In this document: positions 27,241 through 36,360 of the stretch, in pieces
How the letters are laid out: each line of letters begins with the position of its first letter
Numbering within the stretch: position 1 is the stretch's first letter
Source of the DNA: Bacillota bacterium
GTDB taxonomy: Bacteria; Bacillota; Clostridia; Lachnospirales; Lachnospiraceae
Reading direction: 5' to 3'
Length of the DNA: 64,000 nt
Assembly: GCA_023418475.1 (NCBI GenBank)
Contig: JAEZZO010000050.1
Coordinates: 1 to 64,000, forward strand
Notes under the pieces: model-generated
Seen by the model: only the letters and a program-made list of their open reading frames with translations
What the model was told of the DNA's origin: nothing
The model's database searches: none
Translations under genes and position numbers: made by a program

Positions 27241-28512
27241 TTAATCTTCCTGTTGAAGAAATTCCTTCACCGGAGCAGCCTGCATGGTTCCGTCCGAAAT
27301 ACTTATCACCTTAATGTCATTCTCATTATCTAAATATAAAATCCCACCAATATTCATACGCTTCGCATAATCCAGGTAATCATCTGCTTTAAATTCTTCG
27401 GCAGACTTTTGCAGGATGATATTCACATCATCCCTGCGGAAATGCTTGGCAAGTGCGATTGCCTGCTTCCTGTACGCAGTTTTGTATAGAATTAAGGTAT
27501 CCTGAGCTTCCGGCTCACATAAGAGCTTTTGACGGGATAATGCCAGCATTAACTGGTCAATTACAATTACAAGACCAATCGCGGGAGCCTCCTTGCCAAA
27601 CTGTCCGACAAGATTATCATAACGTCCTCCGCTTGCGACCGCATCTCCTGTTCCATAGGTATATGCCTTAAATATTATTCCGGTATAATAATTGTATTTG
27701 CTTAACATGCCAAGATCAAAGGATACATAGTTTTCATAGCCGTATTCTGTCAGTATTTCATAAAGCTTCTCCAAGCGCTCCACTGCCTGAATGGCACGTT
27801 TGTTAGCAGTAAGCTTTTTCGCATTTTCCAGAATGTCCATCGTTCCAAACAACTCAGAAAGCTTCAAGAAAATATTTTTAAGCTCACCACTCATATTTTT
27901 CGTCATTACGATTTCTTCCACGCCAAACATGTTCTTCTTTGCAATCAGCTCGCGAAGCTTTGTAATCTCTTCCTCCTCTTCAAATCCGGCTTCCTCAATC
28001 AGTGTCCGGAAAAAATCTGCATCTCCTATTTCAAGCTGAAATTCCTTTAGGCCTGACTGCAGCAGACATTCTATGGTAAGTGCCAGCATTTCCGCATCCG
28101 CTTCTATGCTTCCGTCATTAATTAATTCGGCTCCCAGCTGTGTTACTTCCTTTAATTTCCCCTGATAGCTGGTATTATTGATAAAGGTGTTCCCGATATA
28201 TCCCAGACGAACCGGTTGACTTTCTTCTTTATAATATTTTGCTGCACAACGTGCGATTGACGGTGTGATATCCGGACGAAGAACCAGAGTATTACCGTCC
28301 CTGTCAAAGAATTTATACATATCCTTTGAAGCAACGGTTCCCCGCTCCTGACTGAATATATCAAAAAATTCAAAGCTTGGAGTCTGAATATCCCGGAAGC
28401 CATAATGCTCCAGCACATGATGGAGACTATTCTGCAACGCCAGCTTCGTTGCACATTCCGAATTATAGATATCTCTGACTCCCTCAGGTGTATGTAGTAA
28501 TTTTTCCTTCAT
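27241..28512 (-). CDS. hisZ: ATP phosphoribosyltransferase regulatory subunit (HisZ)
   Basis: 423 residues from ATG 28512. It is a HisRS-like protein without tRNA charging: LLHTPEGVRDIYNSECATKLAL, RPDITPSIARCAAKYY and ASGGRYDNLVGQFG are histidyl-tRNA-synthetase-like motifs. HisZ forms the hetero-octamer with short HisG and senses histidine. Upstream TTG and GTG codons are in frame, but the ATG matches the family start. It is the first gene of hisZ-hisG-hisD. Confidence 0.93.
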   Translation of the reverse strand: MKEKLLHTPEGVRDIYNSECATKLALQNSLHHVLEHYGFRDIQTPSFEFFDIFSQERGTVASKDMYKFFDRDGNTLVLRPDITPSIARCAAKYYKEESQPVRLGYIGNTFINNTSYQGKLKEVTQLGAELINDGSIEADAEMLALTIECLLQSGLKEFQLEIGDADFFRTLIEEAGFEEEEEITKLRELIAKKNMFGVEEIVMTKNMSGELKNIFLKLSELFGTMDILENAKKLTANKRAIQAVERLEKLYEILTEYGYENYVSFDLGMLSKYNYYTGIIFKAYTYGTGDAVASGGRYDNLVGQFGKEAPAIGLVIVIDQLMLALSRQKLLCEPEAQDTLILYKTAYRKQAIALAKHFRRDDVNIILQKSAEEFKADDYLDYAKRMNIGGILYLDNENDIKVISISDGTMQAAPVKEFLQQED

Positions 28513-28538
28513 AAACAGCACCAAACCTTTCTTTTTGT

Positions 28539-28562
28539 AAAAAACCGACCTACCGGTCTTTT
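28539..28562 (-). terminator. Terminator-like hairpin in the hisZ leader (candidate attenuator)
   Basis: On the minus strand AAAAGACCG (28562-28554) pairs with CGGTTTTTT (28547-28539), one G-U pair, loop GTAGGT, with the U-run built in. It lies downstream of the hisZ promoter and 27 bases before the hisZ ATG, so it would interrupt his transcripts rather than end the upstream gene. Confidence 0.7.
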
Positions 28563-28583
28563 GTCATAAATCAATATTTTACT

Positions 28584-28619
28584 TTAGTATGGTAACGTGA
28601 TAATTCGCTACCATACTAA
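28584..28619 (-). promoter_or_regulatory. Leader hairpin upstream of the hisZ attenuator
   Basis: Perfect 11-base arms TTAGTATGGTA and TACCATACTAA (28609-28619 and 28584-28594 on the plus strand), extended by a wobble and two more pairs. It lies about five bases from the expected transcription start and before the terminator hairpin. A tiny frame (MVANYHVTILK) runs through it but has one His codon and no ribosome site. Confidence 0.6.
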
Positions 28620-28630
28620 CATGTTGTTTT

Positions 28631-28659
28631 ATTATAAATTATTCTTCCGGTGATGTCAA
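28631..28659 (-). promoter_or_regulatory. Consensus sigma-A promoter of hisZGD
   Basis: On the minus strand TTGACA (28654-28659), 17 bases, TATAAT (28631-28636): a perfect consensus promoter. It begins directly after the ftsW-family stop codon and places both leader hairpins inside the his transcript. Confidence 0.88.
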
Positions 28660-28666
28660 ATATTAT

Positions 28667-29794
28667 TTAATTTCTTCTCCTCATCCCTACATTAAGTATC
28701 AATCCAACTGCCATCATTGAGCTGACTAAAGAGGTAAGACCATAGCTAATAAAGGGAAGCGGTAATCCTGTATTCGGAAGAAGATTTGTTGCTACGCCAA
28801 CATTTACAAATACTTGGAACATGATATAGGCCGACGCTCCCATACAGATTAATTTTCCAACATAGTCCGGTGCATGCGTTGATATGATTAAGCTCCTTAG
28901 AACCAGAATCGCGTAGAGCACTATAATAGCAGCACTTCCGATAAAACCAAATTCTTCACCCACCACGGAAAATATAAAATCGCTTTCTTTGGCATAAATA
29001 TTGGTATATTTCTTGTCTTCCTGCTCACCGGCAATCAGCTTTCCATGGATACCACCTGATGCAATAGATGCTACTGCTTGATTTTGCTGGTATTTACCAC
29101 CTTCATCCTCCTTATCATCCGTAGACAAAAAAGATAATATTCTATTAACATGATACGATTTTATTAAGGGAATTTTTATATTAAATACACCTACTCCTAT
29201 TATTACTGCCAACACAAGAGGAATAACAATTGCGAATGCGGTTGCAATTATTTTATATGGAATACCGGATGCATATAGGATAATACAAAAAATAGCCGCA
29301 ATTGCAATACCTGAACTCAAATGTGGCTCTGCCACAATTAATAAGATCGGAACTGCTGTTACTGCACCCAATATAAGAAGTACATAAAATTTATCTAATT
29401 TCTCCTTAAAGTAATTACAGAGAAATGCTAAAAACAAAATCATCACCAGCTTAGTAACCTCAGAAGGCTGTAATTGTATCCCTGCAATGACAATCCATCT
29501 TTTTACATTATTAATCGGTCTTCCGAAAAACAATAGAAAAGTAAGCAGAAGAATCATACCGGGGTAAAGGATTACAGACAGTTTGCACATAATACTATAA
29601 TCAATCAGCAAAACTCCAAGAATAATTACACATCCGACAGCTGCGCCAAATAATTGCTTTGCAAATAGATCTTTCATCTTTATATTAACGATTCCGATCT
29701 GCCAGATGCAATATAATCCTACGGATATCAGCAGGATCATGATAATAAATATGATAAAATCAAAATTTTTAATTTGTTTTTTTATTTTTTCCAT
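28667..29794 (-). CDS. FtsW/RodA/SpoVE-family peptidoglycan glycosyltransferase
   Basis: 375 residues, about ten transmembrane helices. SEDS signatures include NVKRWIVIAGIQLQPSEVTKL, the extracellular loop with QNQAVASIASGGIHGK, and a C-terminal TGLPLPFISYGLTSLVSSM. SEDS proteins polymerise lipid II with a partner class B PBP, which is not found nearby. The short size is RodA-like, but I cannot separate RodA, FtsW and SpoVE. AAGGAAAGG precedes the ATG at 29794. Confidence 0.88.
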   Translation of the reverse strand: MEKIKKQIKNFDFIIFIIMILLISVGLYCIWQIGIVNIKMKDLFAKQLFGAAVGCVIILGVLLIDYSIMCKLSVILYPGMILLLTFLLFFGRPINNVKRWIVIAGIQLQPSEVTKLVMILFLAFLCNYFKEKLDKFYVLLILGAVTAVPILLIVAEPHLSSGIAIAAIFCIILYASGIPYKIIATAFAIVIPLVLAVIIGVGVFNIKIPLIKSYHVNRILSFLSTDDKEDEGGKYQQNQAVASIASGGIHGKLIAGEQEDKKYTNIYAKESDFIFSVVGEEFGFIGSAAIIVLYAILVLRSLIISTHAPDYVGKLICMGASAYIMFQVFVNVGVATNLLPNTGLPLPFISYGLTSLVSSMMAVGLILNVGMRRRN

Positions 29795-29916
29795 TTTACC
29801 TTTCCTTCTGGCCTGGTACTCCACAGCTTTCGTAGTGAATGAAAGTGATAAGCGAGTCTGACCGGCTACAATGATTTACAACTACACCCTTAACCCTATA
29901 GATAAACCGGTTCAGA

Positions 29917-30468
29917 TTATAACTCTACCAGAACCGGTTCATGCTTAATATAAGGCAGAATTGTATCCAACAAATCTGCTGTTTTTATTCTAAGACTTGA
30001 GGTATTAATACAGGGGTGACATCCGAAATAATCTTCTTTTAAAACATCCTGATCAATAAGAAGCTGAATCATACCTTGTGTATCATTCATAAGACCCAGT
30101 ACACTGACCGAACCCGGTGTTATATCCAGATATTTCTCCATATATTCGGAGGGTGCAAAGGATAAGCGGGAGGATCCAATTTGAGCCGATATAACTTTTG
30201 TTTTAAATACCTTATCTCCCGGAAGCATCAGTAGATAAAATCTTGTTTTCTGTGCATTGCATAAAAACAAGTTCTTGCAGATTTTGATCTGTAAAAGCTT
30301 GTCTACCTCATGACAATCCTCAATAGAACCGGTTGCATCATGATCAATCCGGCAAAACGCAACTCCAAGCTTTTCTAACAGGTCATAGGTTCTATTTTCC
30401 TTCTCTAACCTCCTGGTCTGCGGATCCGGTCTGCTGTTATAAATAACTGGATTAATATATATTCCCAT
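29917..30468 (-). CDS. ProX/PrdX-type prolyl-tRNA editing protein (YbaK domain)
   Basis: 183 residues. It is a single INS/YbaK domain with YDLLEKLGVAFCRIDHD, KNLFLCNAQKTRFYLLMLPGDK, GSVSVLGLMND and a C-terminal GCHPCINTSSLRI. This is the pattern of free-standing ProXp-ala/PrdX proteins, which deacylate mischarged Ala-tRNA-Pro. ATG 30468 is chosen because GAGG lies nine bases upstream; the ATG at 30477 touches the site. Confidence 0.85.
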   Translation of the reverse strand: MGIYINPVIYNSRPDPQTRRLEKENRTYDLLEKLGVAFCRIDHDATGSIEDCHEVDKLLQIKICKNLFLCNAQKTRFYLLMLPGDKVFKTKVISAQIGSSRLSFAPSEYMEKYLDITPGSVSVLGLMNDTQGMIQLLIDQDVLKEDYFGCHPCINTSSLRIKTADLLDTILPYIKHEPVLVEL

Positions 30469-30577
30469 TATTACCATCCTCTTTCTTGTCCATACAGTAT
30501 AAATTCATCCTTCTTTCCATACCGAGCCGTAAGCGGCATTTCATACAATTTGTTTAGAGCCGATATTACTTAATCTG

Positions 30578-31117
30578 TTATAGGCATTCTCTGCGCTCCA
30601 GATCTTTTTTGAGTATATCCAGATAGTGAATACAACCTCCGCCAAGCATTGAGATTTGATAAGAAGCATCCAATTCCTCATAACGAAAGCTTTTTCTTCC
30701 ACCTTTTTTTGCTCTATCCCAGAATTCAAGGAGCCGTTGAAAAGTAAGATAATAGTATACTTCATATTTTTTATAATAAATCAGCAAAAATGCTATTCCA
30801 TTCTGCTCCTCAAATTCTCTCATAAAAGTTACCTGATGCTCATGAACGTTATTCATGCTGAAGGTATCAACCGCACATTCCTTCGCATCAAAGCAAACCG
30901 GTATCCCCTGTACAACTCCGATATAGTCCACTGTACTTTTCTGTTCAAAATAAGCAAGAGTAATATGCCTGTTTTCTTTGTCTATATTAATCGGTGTTAT
31001 CGGTGTCGGAACTTTCTGTATCAGTGCCAGACCCTTTTCCCGATATTTGCTGTTGGTAAGATTAATCATTTCCTCCAGCATGGAGCCTCTTAACCCTCTG
31101 GAATTCCATGATGGCAT
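30578..31117 (-). CDS. recU: Holliday junction resolvase RecU
   Basis: 179 residues. WNSRGLRGSMLEEMINLTNSKYREKGLALIQKVPTPITP is the RecU N-terminal signature, and the nuclease core is STVDYIGVVQGIPVCFDAKE with Asp64, Asp77 and Lys79. RecU resolves Holliday junctions in Firmicutes. The start at 31117 follows AAGGGTGA; the frame is open 51 codons further into the preceding pseudouridine synthase gene. The 3' end lies 13 bases after that gene. Confidence 0.93.
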   Translation of the reverse strand: MPSWNSRGLRGSMLEEMINLTNSKYREKGLALIQKVPTPITPINIDKENRHITLAYFEQKSTVDYIGVVQGIPVCFDAKECAVDTFSMNNVHEHQVTFMREFEEQNGIAFLLIYYKKYEVYYYLTFQRLLEFWDRAKKGGRKSFRYEELDASYQISMLGGGCIHYLDILKKDLERRECL

Positions 31118-31130
31118 ATCTTTCACCCTT

Positions 31131-32147
31131 TCAAAATAATTCCTTCTTAATCTGTTCAAATATCTCCGGGACTTCGGCAACAAATTCCCGGTTGGATAAA
31201 TAAGATAATTCTCCATCCATAACCGGGAATACCATCCGGCAGGAATGAAGCAATTGATGGGACAACCCATATTTCAGTTTAAAGTAATGATTCGCTTTTT
31301 GATTTCCATACTTAAAGTCCCCTATAATGGGATGTCCAATACTGGCCAGATGAGCTCTGATTTGATGGGAACGACCGGTAATCAGCTTCACCTGAAGTAA
31401 GGTATAGACACCGGAAGGTACCATTTCGTCCCGCATGATTTCAGTATCTTTGGATGCACACCTTGAATATGCAAGCGGCTCATATTCCGTACAGATATAC
31501 TCTGCATTCTCAGTCTGTCCGGTATAGATTTTAACCTGATTTTTCTCTCCATCCTTACTTAGATAGCCTTCAATACGTTTTTTCTCTTCGATCCTGCCTT
31601 TCACAACACACAGGTAATATTTGTCTATCGTACGGTCTTTAAAAAGCTTCGCCATTTCCTGCAGTCCTAGAAGTGATTTTCCGGCTATCACAATCCCTCC
31701 CGTATTACGGTCAAGCCGGTTGCAGACACCAGGCTTAAAGCTTGCCAGCTGTTCGTTTGTGATTTGTTTTGTGTCCAGCAAATAAGATATAATATATTCC
31801 ACCATAGATACATCGTCTTTTTTCGCCTTCTGAGACAGTATCCCAAGCGGTTTATTTATAATTAAAAGATGTTTGTCCTCATAGATCACATCCAGTTTCG
31901 CTTCATCAATCACTTTAGCAATAACAGCTTCACGAAACGCAGAGATTGTCTCATCAGACAGGAATAATTTGATTTCATCCTGCACTGCCAATTTCTCAGA
32001 GCCGTCTGACTTCTTACCATTAAGGGTTATGTTCTTCTTACGAAGCATTTTATAGATGAAGCTTTTGGGTGCTTTATTCAATACTTTCAGCAAAAGCTTA
32101 TCCAGACGCTGTCCGGCCTCGTTTTGCTGTACATAAATCTGCTTCAT
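31131..32147 (-). CDS. RluA-family 23S rRNA pseudouridine synthase
   Basis: 338 residues. An S4 domain (GQRLDKLLLKVLNKAPKSFIYKMLRKKNITLNGKK, about 12-50) precedes the RluA catalytic domain with CNRLDRNTGG (catalytic Asp at about 146) and LITGRSHQIRAHLASIGHPIIGDFKYG. The family modifies uridines in 23S rRNA or tRNA; this length and S4 domain suggest an RluC/RluD-like enzyme. GGGAGG lies before the ATG. Confidence 0.9.
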   Translation of the reverse strand: MKQIYVQQNEAGQRLDKLLLKVLNKAPKSFIYKMLRKKNITLNGKKSDGSEKLAVQDEIKLFLSDETISAFREAVIAKVIDEAKLDVIYEDKHLLIINKPLGILSQKAKKDDVSMVEYIISYLLDTKQITNEQLASFKPGVCNRLDRNTGGIVIAGKSLLGLQEMAKLFKDRTIDKYYLCVVKGRIEEKKRIEGYLSKDGEKNQVKIYTGQTENAEYICTEYEPLAYSRCASKDTEIMRDEMVPSGVYTLLQVKLITGRSHQIRAHLASIGHPIIGDFKYGNQKANHYFKLKYGLSHQLLHSCRMVFPVMDGELSYLSNREFVAEVPEIFEQIKKELF

Positions 32148-32180
32148 ATTTCCATTCCTCCCATAGCTGTCTGCCGGTTC

Positions 32181-32837
32181 TTAAAGCACCTCTGACATCG
32201 TATACACAAAATAATCCGCCAGCTTTCTTTTCTCTTTTTCATCCTTCTCCGAATATTTATCAAATACGGCACAAACCTTCATATTGGCATTTTTACCTGC
32301 CATGATACCTGTCAGTACATCCTCAAACACAAGGCATCTTGCCGGATCAGCGTGCAAATCTTTCGCAACCAGTAAATATATATCGGGAGATGGCTTACCG
32401 GCTGCCACCTCGCAGGAGGTACGAATGGAAGTAAAATACTCCTTTACATTCAGTTTATCAATAATAAGATCCACCAATTCCCTGGAATTGCTGGTAGCTA
32501 TTCCGGCGGGAATATTCTTCTCCTTCAGATGTGAAAGTAAAGTAGCAACTCCCTCCTTTAAAGGAACTTCATTTAAATACTTATCCCATGCCATCCTATT
32601 CCAGTCACTTTTGATTTTATCCACACTGTCCTGTAAATCAAAACGTTTTTTAAAATAGCCTGCCGTTTCTGTAAAACTCATTCCTTCTATTGATTTCTGG
32701 AGGTCTTCCGGTAAATCAATCTGGTAGCGTGCGAGATATTCAATATCAATACTTTCCCACATCCACATAGAATCTACCAGAGTACCATCCAAGTCAAAAA
32801 TCACTGCTTCAATATCTTTTAACATATTAATACCCAT
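32181..32837 (-). CDS. HAD-superfamily hydrolase, beta-phosphoglucomutase-like
   Basis: 218 residues. The HAD motifs are AVIFDLDGTLVDS (motif I, about 11-23), IATSNS (motif II), GKPSPDIY (motif III lysine) and CLVFEDVLTGIMAGKNANM (motif IV). The subclass I cap (about 25-95) is of the phosphoglucomutase/phosphatase type; the substrate is unknown. ATG 32837 follows AGGAAGAG. It is 33 bases upstream of the RluA gene. Confidence 0.87.
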   Translation of the reverse strand: MGINMLKDIEAVIFDLDGTLVDSMWMWESIDIEYLARYQIDLPEDLQKSIEGMSFTETAGYFKKRFDLQDSVDKIKSDWNRMAWDKYLNEVPLKEGVATLLSHLKEKNIPAGIATSNSRELVDLIIDKLNVKEYFTSIRTSCEVAAGKPSPDIYLLVAKDLHADPARCLVFEDVLTGIMAGKNANMKVCAVFDKYSEKDEKEKRKLADYFVYTMSEVL

Positions 32838-32932
32838 GTATTTCACTCTTCCTATCATGATACCACAATACGGTATCTCCAATATTTCGTAAATATCACG
32901 TAAAACGTCAGCTTAAAAACCACCGCTGGTTT

Positions 32933-33652
32933 CTACGGGTTTTTTAACAAATTAATTTCTTCCTCCGTTAATTCACGGTATTCTCCCTGCGCCAGCTTCT
33001 GATCTAATCGCAGGCTTCCCATCGACAATCGTTTCAGATAGATTACTTCCTTCCCGACAGCTTCAAACATTCGCTTTACCTGATGAAACTTTCCTTCCTG
33101 TATCGTAAGCTCAATTTCAGAGATATCCTCTGCTTTTAGAATTTTAAGCTTAGCCGGTAAAGTCAGACTTTCTTCTCCGATATCTACTCCTTTTGAAAAT
33201 GCCTGTCTATCCTTCTCGCTTACGATACCTTGTATCCTCGCATAGTAGACCTTATCTACATGTTTTTTTGGCGAAAGCAGCTGATGAGCCAAATCTCCGT
33301 CATTGGTAATTAGCAAAAGCCCTTCCGTATCCTTATCCAGTCTCCCTACCGGGAACAAATCCTTACCCTGTTTATCTCCGATCAGATCTAAAACTGTTTT
33401 GCAGAATACATCTTCGGTAGCGGATACTACTCCGGCCGGTTTATGAAGCATATAATAGATATATTTCCGATACCCGATACTCTTATCATCAAAACTGATT
33501 TCATCCAATTGCGGTGTTACTTTCGTCTCAGGTTTTCTGCACAATTCCTGGTTGACTTTCACTCTGCCTTTTCTAATCCATTCCTTTATCTCACTTCTTG
33601 TGCCGGTACCCATTTCAGATAGGTATTTATCCAGACGCAGCTGCTTCTCCAT
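32933..33652 (-). CDS. RsuA-family rRNA pseudouridine synthase
   Basis: 239 residues. An S4 domain (LRLDKYLSEMGTGTRSEIKEWIRKGRVKVN) is followed by the RsuA/RluB-type catalytic domain with PVGRLDKDTEGLLLITNDGDLAHQLLSPK (catalytic Asp at about 103) and EGKFHQVKRMFEAVGKEVIYLKRL. It modifies 16S (RsuA-like) or 23S rRNA; the subfamily is not decided by eye. Confidence 0.9.
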   Translation of the reverse strand: MEKQLRLDKYLSEMGTGTRSEIKEWIRKGRVKVNQELCRKPETKVTPQLDEISFDDKSIGYRKYIYYMLHKPAGVVSATEDVFCKTVLDLIGDKQGKDLFPVGRLDKDTEGLLLITNDGDLAHQLLSPKKHVDKVYYARIQGIVSEKDRQAFSKGVDIGEESLTLPAKLKILKAEDISEIELTIQEGKFHQVKRMFEAVGKEVIYLKRLSMGSLRLDQKLAQGEYRELTEEEINLLKNP

Positions 33653-33753
33653 TTGATAACCATGCCTTTTCTATTATATTAATGTGAGCAAATCATACGA
33701 TTAAGCCCTGTCTTACATTCCAATCAACCTGTTATAAGAGAAGGCTCTTACTT

Positions 33754-35148
33754 CTATACCCACCGCCATCCGGGAAGGTACTTATTCTTAATATTATTTT
33801 TTGCCATCTTTATCCATCCCAACGGATATTCCTCAACGCAGACCAAATACCATCCATCCGCATAGTCTTTCTTTAAATCAATTGATTCACATTTTAAGTA
33901 TTTTATCACATTCGGATCATCAATCGAAAGACGTATTATCTTGTCATAATCAGTAATCCGCAACGAGCTTGCCAATGCTTGTGAGGGTTCAAATCTCATC
34001 TTCTTCATTTCTCCAAGAAGTAAACCCTGTCTTAATATTCGAAGCCCTTTTAGGTCTGGAAGGCCATCCGGCAGCAAAAATACTTTTTCGTCGTGAACAA
34101 GAAGGCGTTCTGCCGGTACAGGAAATTTAAGATGATCAAAAAATTCCAGGGCTTCCTCGGATATGGTGCTCTTTCTTCTTTCATAAGAATTTGTACTATC
34201 CTGTTTACTGCCTTCCTTATAAAGCAGTGTAACAAAATGTCCTTCGCCATTGATTTTATGCGGCCATAGCCTGATACAATTCTTAAGCTCTTCCCTTCCT
34301 CCTGCCCATTCGGGTCTGCCAAAATCGAAGCCTTCATAGGAGATCGCCAACTCCTTCTGCGTTTTCTCATCAGGAATAGCATTCACCACATGAAACTCCG
34401 GAAACTGTTCTAACAGATAGGCTATAGTACCTTCGTTTTCTTCTGGTGAAAAAGTACAGGTGGAATAGAGCATATAGCCACCTGGTTTTAACATAGCGGC
34501 AGCAAAAAGGATAATTTCTTTTTGAAGCTTATTGTAGTATTCTACTCCATACTGCTCCCAGTTTTTCATAATGGCAGGAGTCTTGCGAAACATTCCTTCC
34601 CCGGAGCAGGGAGCATCTATTAAAATCTTATCAAAATATTCCGGAAAATACCCAACTAGCTTATTTGGTGCTTCTGAAAGTATCAACGCATTCCGAATTC
34701 CGAAAAGTTCTATATTCTTAAGAAGCGCTTTTGCTCTGGAATTGCTGATATCATTGGATACCAGAAGTCCTTCACCGCCAAGCCTGGTCCCCAGTTCGGT
34801 ACTTTTGCCGCCCGGTGCGGCACAAATATCCAGCACTTTATCTCCTTTTTCTATCGGCAGCAAGCTTGCAGGTGTCATTGCACTCGGCTCCTGGATGTAA
34901 TATAAGCCACCATAATAGTAAGGGTGCTTCGCAGGCTGTTCCTCCGGGTTATAGTAATAGCCGTTTCTCACCCATGGGATTCTTTTTATGGTAAAAGGAC
35001 AGATCCGTTCGAATTCTACCGGGGTTGTCTTCATCGTATTGACACGTAACCCGCCATAATGCGGCTGGTGGTAGCATTGTAAATACTCTTCATATTCGTC
35101 TCCCAAAAGTTTTCTCATTCTGTCCTCAAATAATTTCGGCAAATTCAT
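33754..35148 (-). CDS. RsmB/NOP2/Sun-family rRNA m5C methyltransferase (RsmF-like)
   Basis: 464 residues. The SAM-binding core is DICAAPGGKSTELGTRLGGEG (about 107-127), with catalytic cysteines in DAPCSGEGMFRK and STCTFSPEENEG. The C-terminal 140 residues (FDHLKFPVPAERLLVHDEKVFLLPDG and on) match the RsmF-type RNA-binding tail. It methylates cytosine C5 in 16S rRNA. The ATG follows CAGGAATGGAG. Confidence 0.9.
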   Translation of the reverse strand: MNLPKLFEDRMRKLLGDEYEEYLQCYHQPHYGGLRVNTMKTTPVEFERICPFTIKRIPWVRNGYYYNPEEQPAKHPYYYGGLYYIQEPSAMTPASLLPIEKGDKVLDICAAPGGKSTELGTRLGGEGLLVSNDISNSRAKALLKNIELFGIRNALILSEAPNKLVGYFPEYFDKILIDAPCSGEGMFRKTPAIMKNWEQYGVEYYNKLQKEIILFAAAMLKPGGYMLYSTCTFSPEENEGTIAYLLEQFPEFHVVNAIPDEKTQKELAISYEGFDFGRPEWAGGREELKNCIRLWPHKINGEGHFVTLLYKEGSKQDSTNSYERRKSTISEEALEFFDHLKFPVPAERLLVHDEKVFLLPDGLPDLKGLRILRQGLLLGEMKKMRFEPSQALASSLRITDYDKIIRLSIDDPNVIKYLKCESIDLKKDYADGWYLVCVEEYPLGWIKMAKNNIKNKYLPGWRWV

Positions 35149-35289
35149 TTTTATACTCCATTCCTGCGCTCATGTATTCTCATAATATTTTTCTGTGCTG
35201 CAATATTTAAGCTCTACTATCCTCTTTTGTTCTTAATAATTAGCTCCTTTATCTTCTTGTTCTCATAGATGCCTTGTTCCTTTATTATG

Positions 35290-35353
35290 AAATATGCTTT
35301 TTATAAAATATGCTTTTCATAAAATATGCTCTTCATAAAATACGTTTTTAGCA
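35290..35353. repeat. Four tandem 16-bp repeats upstream of the RsmF-like gene
   Basis: Units start at 35290, 35306, 35322 and 35338, consensus AAATATGCTTTTCATA, with one to three changes per unit. They lie in the 237-base gap between the alarmone synthetase and the RsmF-like gene, about 140-200 bases upstream of its start. There are no spacers, so it is not CRISPR-like. Confidence 0.85.
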
Positions 35354-35385
35354 AATAATCTCTTAATTATCAGAAAAGATCTTAA

Positions 35386-36189
35386 TCATCTTAGACTCTG
35401 CGCTCTGTAACGTTCCGAGATCATATCCAATTCTCTGTTGAAGTTGGAAAGCTCCTCCTGGTCACCGTTTTGATAAATACGAAAGAAATCATCCTGAATT
35501 TTAATTACATCCTGCTTCTTGGCAACCTTATAGAGGTTTTGTATATTAGTAAGGATATCTGCAACGATATTCGCTTTGATCGTAAAGGAATTCTGCGCAT
35601 CCATAATTTCATCCCTTACCACTGACATTTCCTGATCTAAAATCAGAATAGCCTCCGCAGCGGAGGATAATCGTTCCCGGATATTTTCCGGCATATTCTG
35701 TTTGTATTTATATTGAAGCGAATGTTCGATGGTTGCCCAGAAATTCATCGCTAATGTTCTAATCTGTATCTCTACCTGAAGCTCTTTCTTTCCCTTAAGT
35801 GTCTCTACATCATAATATACTTCCATATGATAGGAACGGTAACCACTCCTTTTTACATTTACAATATAATCCTTTTCATTTATCACTCGCATATCGGATC
35901 TATTTCGAATAATATCAACTACTTTATATATATCTTCAACAAATTGACAGATAATACGAATACCGGCAATATCATCTATTTTCTCTTCAAAATTACTTAA
36001 TTCAATATCCTTCTTTTGTGCCTTCTCCAGGATACTTGAAATTGTCTTCACTCTCCCGGTAACCTGTTCAATTGGTGAATATGCCCCGACATGCTTATAC
36101 TCATCTATGATATGGTTAAACTTCGTAACCAGTTCATCAACCGCTAGGGAATACGGATCCAGAATTTCTCTCCAAAGTTGTATTTCCAT
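35386..36189 (-). CDS. Small alarmone synthetase (RelP/RelQ-like GTP pyrophosphokinase)
   Basis: 267 residues. Only the synthetase domain is present: IDDIAGIRIICQFVEDIYKVVDII, VNVKRSGYRSYHMEVYYDVE, VEIQIRTLAMNFWATIEHSLQYK. There is no HD hydrolase or TGS/ACT part. These enzymes make (p)ppGpp from GTP/GDP and ATP. The C-terminal helices (about 200-260) fit RelP/RelQ tetramer formation. ATG 36189 has GGAG eight bases upstream; an upstream in-frame extension of 25 codons is not conserved. Confidence 0.9.
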   Translation of the reverse strand: MEIQLWREILDPYSLAVDELVTKFNHIIDEYKHVGAYSPIEQVTGRVKTISSILEKAQKKDIELSNFEEKIDDIAGIRIICQFVEDIYKVVDIIRNRSDMRVINEKDYIVNVKRSGYRSYHMEVYYDVETLKGKKELQVEIQIRTLAMNFWATIEHSLQYKYKQNMPENIRERLSSAAEAILILDQEMSVVRDEIMDAQNSFTIKANIVADILTNIQNLYKVAKKQDVIKIQDDFFRIYQNGDQEELSNFNRELDMISERYRAQSLR

Positions 36190-36360
36190 AATTATCTCCA
36201 TTCTGTCGGTCCTCTTAAAACGCAAAGAGGCCGACACAATATTTTTGAAATGAACGAAAAACATTCACTTCCATTTTATTCCTGCTATAACGCTTAATGC
36301 CTAATTCTCTCTTTCGGCAAATAAATTATATTTAATAAGATCAGTAATATACATTTATTT

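Noticed and set aside
28584..28605. His leader peptide MVANYHVTILK
   Set aside because: Only one His codon and no ribosome site; classical leader peptides have runs of His codons.
28525..28666. T-box riboswitch ahead of hisZ
   Set aside because: The leader is only about 110 bases and lacks the AGGGTGGNACCGCG box and specifier loop architecture.
35290..35353. CRISPR-like array
   Set aside because: The 16-base units are contiguous, with no spacers and no cas genes nearby; the same holds for the 24-base repeats at 52935-52999.
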